Source of the DNA: an uncultured Acidimicrobiales bacterium
Lineage (GTDB): Bacteria; Actinomycetota; Acidimicrobiia; Acidimicrobiales; Aldehydirespiratoraceae
Direction of reading: 5' to 3'
Assembly: GCA_958296055.1 (NCBI GenBank)
Contig: CATQHS010000001.1
Location: 1,522,277 to 1,586,276 of the forward strand
Length of the DNA stretch: 64,000 nt
The notes beneath the pieces are model-generated. The model was not told the DNA's origin. It saw only the letters and a list, made by a program, of their open reading frames with translations, and did no database searches. Below, piece by piece: positions 61,131 through 64,000 of the stretch (its first letter is position 1; each line of letters starts with the position of its first letter). The translations under genes and the position numbers were made by a program.

Positions 61131-62130
61131 GAGTCCCCCCCCCCCCCTGATCTTGGAGACGTCGTCTAAGAGGGGCGCTATGTCTGAGATGCGACGCAAG
61201 TACGACCCGGAGTTCAAAGCGGGTGCTGTGCGGATCGTCAAAGAGACTCGCAGGCCGGTCGCTGAGATCGCGAGCGAGCTGGGGATCGGCGAGGGCACGC
61301 TGGGCAACTGGGTCCGCAGGGACCGCGTCGAGCGCGGCGAGGCGGAGGGCCTGACCGCGGAGGACCGCGCTGAGCTGGTCCGGCTGCGGCGGCGCTGCGC
61401 CGAGCTGGAGATGGAGCGCGATGTCCTCAAACGATCAGTGGTCCTTTGGGTCAAGGAGGCGACGCGATGCCCACGGCGTCGTTCATCGCCTCCCAAAGGA
61501 CCGACCACGGCATACCGTGCGCGCTGTCGTGCCGGGCGCTGGGAGTGCAGTACTCCACGTTCTACGCCCGGCTCAACCGCACCCCGCCGCCGGCGCAGCG
61601 CCGCCGGGCCGGCGTCGACGCCGCCATCAAGGCGAGCTTCGACGCCTCCGCCGGGACCCTGCGGATCGCCGAGGGTGCTGGCGGACTTGCGCGCCGACGG
61701 CTGGCGGGTGTCGACCAAGACCGTGGAAGCCTCGATGGCCCGCCAGGGGCTGCAGGGGCGCCGCCCCAAGCGCCGCCGGGGCATGACCCGCCCCGACGGC
61801 CGCGCCCATCGGGTGCCCGGCCTGGGGCACCGCGATTTCAGCGCCGGGCGGGCCGACCAGAAATGGGTCGGAGACCCCGAACAGATCGACACCGGCCAAG
61901 GCCCCGATGTTCCTGGGGACCGTCGAGGACCTGTTCTCGCGGCGCCTGCTCGGCTTCGCCCCATCGACCGCCACCCGACCTCGGGCTTGGCCCAGGCGGC
62001 CATAAACACCGCCGTCGCCACCCGAGGCGGCGACGTGGCCGGGGTGATCTCCCACACCGACCATGCCCCGACGGGCCCGCAGCGATTCCCGCCAACCCGA
62101 CCCTCAGGCTCAGATTGTTGGCACCAACGG
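61131..62130 (+). mobile_element. IS3-family element, truncated and frameshifted
   Basis: Left end near 61131 with a run of 13 C (61135-61147) and CTGATCTTGGAGACG, also present as a solo end at 46935. OrfA is followed by OrfB remnants in three frames. The right part is missing: at about 62150 the sequence changes to the duplicated Abi-gene 5' region. Confidence 0.82.
61180..62130 (+). pseudogene. IS3 OrfA plus broken OrfB
   Basis: OrfA from the ATG at 61180: [38 protein letters not shown], leucine-zipper [20 protein letters not shown]. OrfB starts near 61467 ([15 protein letters not shown]), returns to the first frame by about 61680 ([27 protein letters not shown]), and shifts again near 61905 ([18 protein letters not shown]). 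At least two frameshifts, so inactive. Confidence 0.85.
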
Positions 62131-62171
62131 CGCCGGTCAAGTCCAGGTAAACCCCTGGTCAAAGACTTGAC

Positions 62172-62290
62172 GGGGAGTTCCAAAAGGCGAGACCCCAGGC
62201 GCATGCCACGAAGGCATTGGCGGTCCCGGGGAATCGTTGCCAATGTTATCTTGAAGCGTCATGGATTCAACCAGAATCTGGAACGTGCGA
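62172..62290 (+). repeat. partial inverted copy of the Abi-like gene 5' region
   Basis: Counterpart of 59321-59440. It ends with codons for FNQNLERA then diverges. It abuts the broken end of the IS3 element. Confidence 0.88.
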
Positions 62291-62379
62291 ACCGGCCCCC
62301 CGCCCCTTGCGTCGATCAAGGATCTGGCCCCGCCCCGCCACCGGTCAGAGCAACAAGACCTCTCCCCCTCCCCGCCGTC

Positions 62380-63093
62380 ATGAAGTCGGCAGCGAACAAG
62401 AGCCGGCTGGCGTGGCCCGTGGCCCTATCTCTAATCGCCATCATGGTGGGTGCCCGGGTGCGCAACCGCCGACGATTACGGCCCAACCCAGACTCGAGTC
62501 GCTGCAACACCGACCAAGACGCCGACGGGCGAGACGATGGTGAACTGCGGGGCAACGATTTGAAGCCGCTGCCTCTGAAAGATCTTCCAGCCCGAAAGTT
62601 AGTGTTTCGGGTGTGGGGTCCTGGAGTGTTTGTCGCACTTATAGGTGGTTTGTTTGGCCAGTGGCTAGCAGGAGATCACGATGCCAACCTCATCCGCCTC
62701 GTCACTCTCTTAGTTGGTCCCTGTGCCGTGTTGATTGGAGCATTAATCGTGGCGATCACCTTCGCTAACAACTGGGAAATGACCGGGAATCAGGCTCAAC
62801 GACGCGACAATCTTGTATACAGTTCATGGTTCCTCTCATCTTTTGCTGTGCTGGCTATATTGTCTGCGGGTGCTTACGTTGCAGTGACTCCCATGTCTAA
62901 GGGTTCGGCTCTTTTAAACGTCACTATAGAGACCTTGGGCGCGTTGGCGACTGGGCTATTGGCCGGAAGCATTTTCGGCTTTACTACTCTTACTTATTGG
63001 ATAATCGATCTGGTTATCCACCAGGTTAAAGCCCACAAGAGTGAACCGCCTTCTGGAGACCATCGACCCTCAATGGACAATCCGACAGCCTGA
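62380..63093 (+). CDS. hypothetical membrane protein, four hydrophobic segments
   Basis: 237 residues from the ATG at 62380. Helix 1 [14 protein letters not shown], a charged loop, then [57 protein letters not shown] and [19 protein letters not shown]. No known family. The 3' two thirds are AT-richer than the GC-rich 5' part. The frame upstream of 62380 belongs to the IS3 remnant and repeat. Confidence 0.6.
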   Translation: MKSAANKSRLAWPVALSLIAIMVGARVRNRRRLRPNPDSSRCNTDQDADGRDDGELRGNDLKPLPLKDLPARKLVFRVWGPGVFVALIGGLFGQWLAGDHDANLIRLVTLLVGPCAVLIGALIVAITFANNWEMTGNQAQRRDNLVYSSWFLSSFAVLAILSAGAYVAVTPMSKGSALLNVTIETLGALATGLLAGSIFGFTTLTYWIIDLVIHQVKAHKSEPPSGDHRPSMDNPTA

Positions 63094-63163
63094 TCCTACT
63101 ACCTGCAACAGGCCGCGGCCGTCTTCCGTCTTGACGACTCGGACACGCTCGAACTCGTGGGGG

Positions 63164-63540
63164 GCTGGCGCGGTTTGTGGCGCCTATTAGGGGCCGGGTC
63201 TGGTTTGAGATTCGGGTTTGGGCCGGCGGGCTGGGTTGGGTGGCGTAATGTGAGCGCCGTGGGCCGGGTTGGGCGTTGTCGGGAGCGGCGGGCTGGGTTT
63301 GGGGGCGCGGCTGGGCACCCGGGGTCCGAGTGCCGGGTCTAAGGAGTTGGGGTTTAGGGGTCTTGTCCGAACCAGGGGTTGACCAGGCACCGGGCCGAGA
63401 GGGCCGCCCCAACCGCCCCGCGCCGTTGCGCGGCCGCCCGGATGCGGGCCCCCGGCCCCGGCAGGCCGGAGGCGCACGGGTAGCGGATGACGGCGTACGG
63501 CAGGGCGACGGGCGGCACGCCGCCGTGGAGGCATGCACCG
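63164..63540 (-). pseudogene. 3' end remnant of an IS4-type element
   Basis: Contains the end repeat at 63164-63188, the same G-rich spacer texture as at 29.5 kb, and on the minus strand a coding end reading LVNPWFGQDP that matches the DITPWFGQPPP end of the intact transposase. Upstream coding sequence is unrecognisable. Confidence 0.55.
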
Positions 63541-63630
63541 CTCCGCGGTTCTTCGCCCCGGCGCGCTGACATGGCAGGCGACCGGCCTGGTGGCGAGACG
63601 AGCCGAGGCTCGACCAGCCCGCGGGCCCGG

Positions 63631-64000
63631 GCTAGCTGTGACAACCGGGGACGTTGTCCCTGGGTTGAGGGCCTGGAAGGGGCGGCCACGGGCGACCGCG
63701 GCTGGTTACTGGTTGACCGCCGACGAGCACGAAGGCGAACTGAAGGTTCTCATCGGCTCCCGGCAACCCGGGCCTTGCACTCTGACGGGATAGAGGACTC
63801 CCGTGCCGAGCGCCGCCGGGCCGCTCGTGCGGCGAGCCTGCACCTCCCGGTCCGGACCTCGCCTCGCTCAAGAAACGTCTCCGCTGCGCGAGTTCCCTTT
63901 GCTCCATTCAGGGAGCGGCCGCTTATGATTCACGATCTCCTCACCAGCCCGCCCGCCGCGGGGCCGCCCGCTTGCCATTCAGCCCGGTGCGCTGCCATGT
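63631..64000. repeat. dispersed repeat, copy 2 (runs off the window)
   Basis: Matches 45643-45873 with about 140 extra bases (63690-63832). The right limit is not visible. Confidence 0.88.

Overview
The window comes from a very GC-rich chromosome, almost certainly an actinobacterium (Actinomycetota). The evidence is a mycothiol ligase (MshC) beside a cysteinyl-tRNA synthetase, a DUF3499-like protein, frequent GTG starts, TAnnnT-type -10 boxes and leaderless-looking starts. An Acidimicrobiia-like lineage is my guess; the sequence does not prove it.

Layout. (1) 1-5.4 kb: chromosomal genes (acyl-CoA dehydrogenase, N-acyl-D-amino-acid deacylase family, Fic protein, MsrA). (2) 5.6-19.4 kb: a complete seven-gene BREX phage-defence operon of clearly lower GC, in the order brxE-brxA-brxB-brxC-pglX-pglZ-brxL. 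Six of the seven genes overlap or touch. The BrxL C-terminus is a Schlafen-type AlbA_2 domain where the Lon-like protease domain is expected. (3) 19.4-29.5 kb: ordinary chromosome again (SDR, metallo-beta-lactamase fold hydrolase, 3-hydroxyacyl-CoA dehydrogenase, PQQ-type beta-propeller, cysS, mshC, an old-yellow-enzyme relative, tRNA-Arg). (4) 29.5-64 kb: accessory DNA. It starts with an IS4-type transposase paired with a degenerate tyrosine-recombinase-like protein. Next come a proline-rich/secreted protein operon that collides with a MoxR ATPase plus leucine-rich-repeat-variant (LRV) pair, an NYN-domain gene with a duplicated promoter and attenuator-like leader, and several one- or two-gene cassettes: two AbiJ_NTD4-HEPN paralogues, an XRE-ImmA/ASCH pair, a DUF4238 protein, an AT-rich 499+123-residue pair, an Abi-like HEPN protein and small hypotheticals. 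These lie among remnants of IS481, IS3, IS256 and IS4-type elements and many diverged dispersed repeats.

How it works together. The BREX operon should methylate host DNA through PglX and block phage replication through BrxC/PglZ/BrxL. The accessory half looks like a second, heavily rearranged defence island: several proteins carry HEPN, NYN or ImmA-type domains known from abortive infection and conflict systems, and the cassettes are punctuated by identical 41-bp IS481 transposase 3' ends. The strongest candidates for undescribed biology are the BrxE/BrxL-AlbA_2 BREX variant, the AT-rich cassette at 51.8-53.7 kb, the LRV-MoxR module with its secreted neighbours, and the glycine-zipper cassette at 44.2-45.0 kb.
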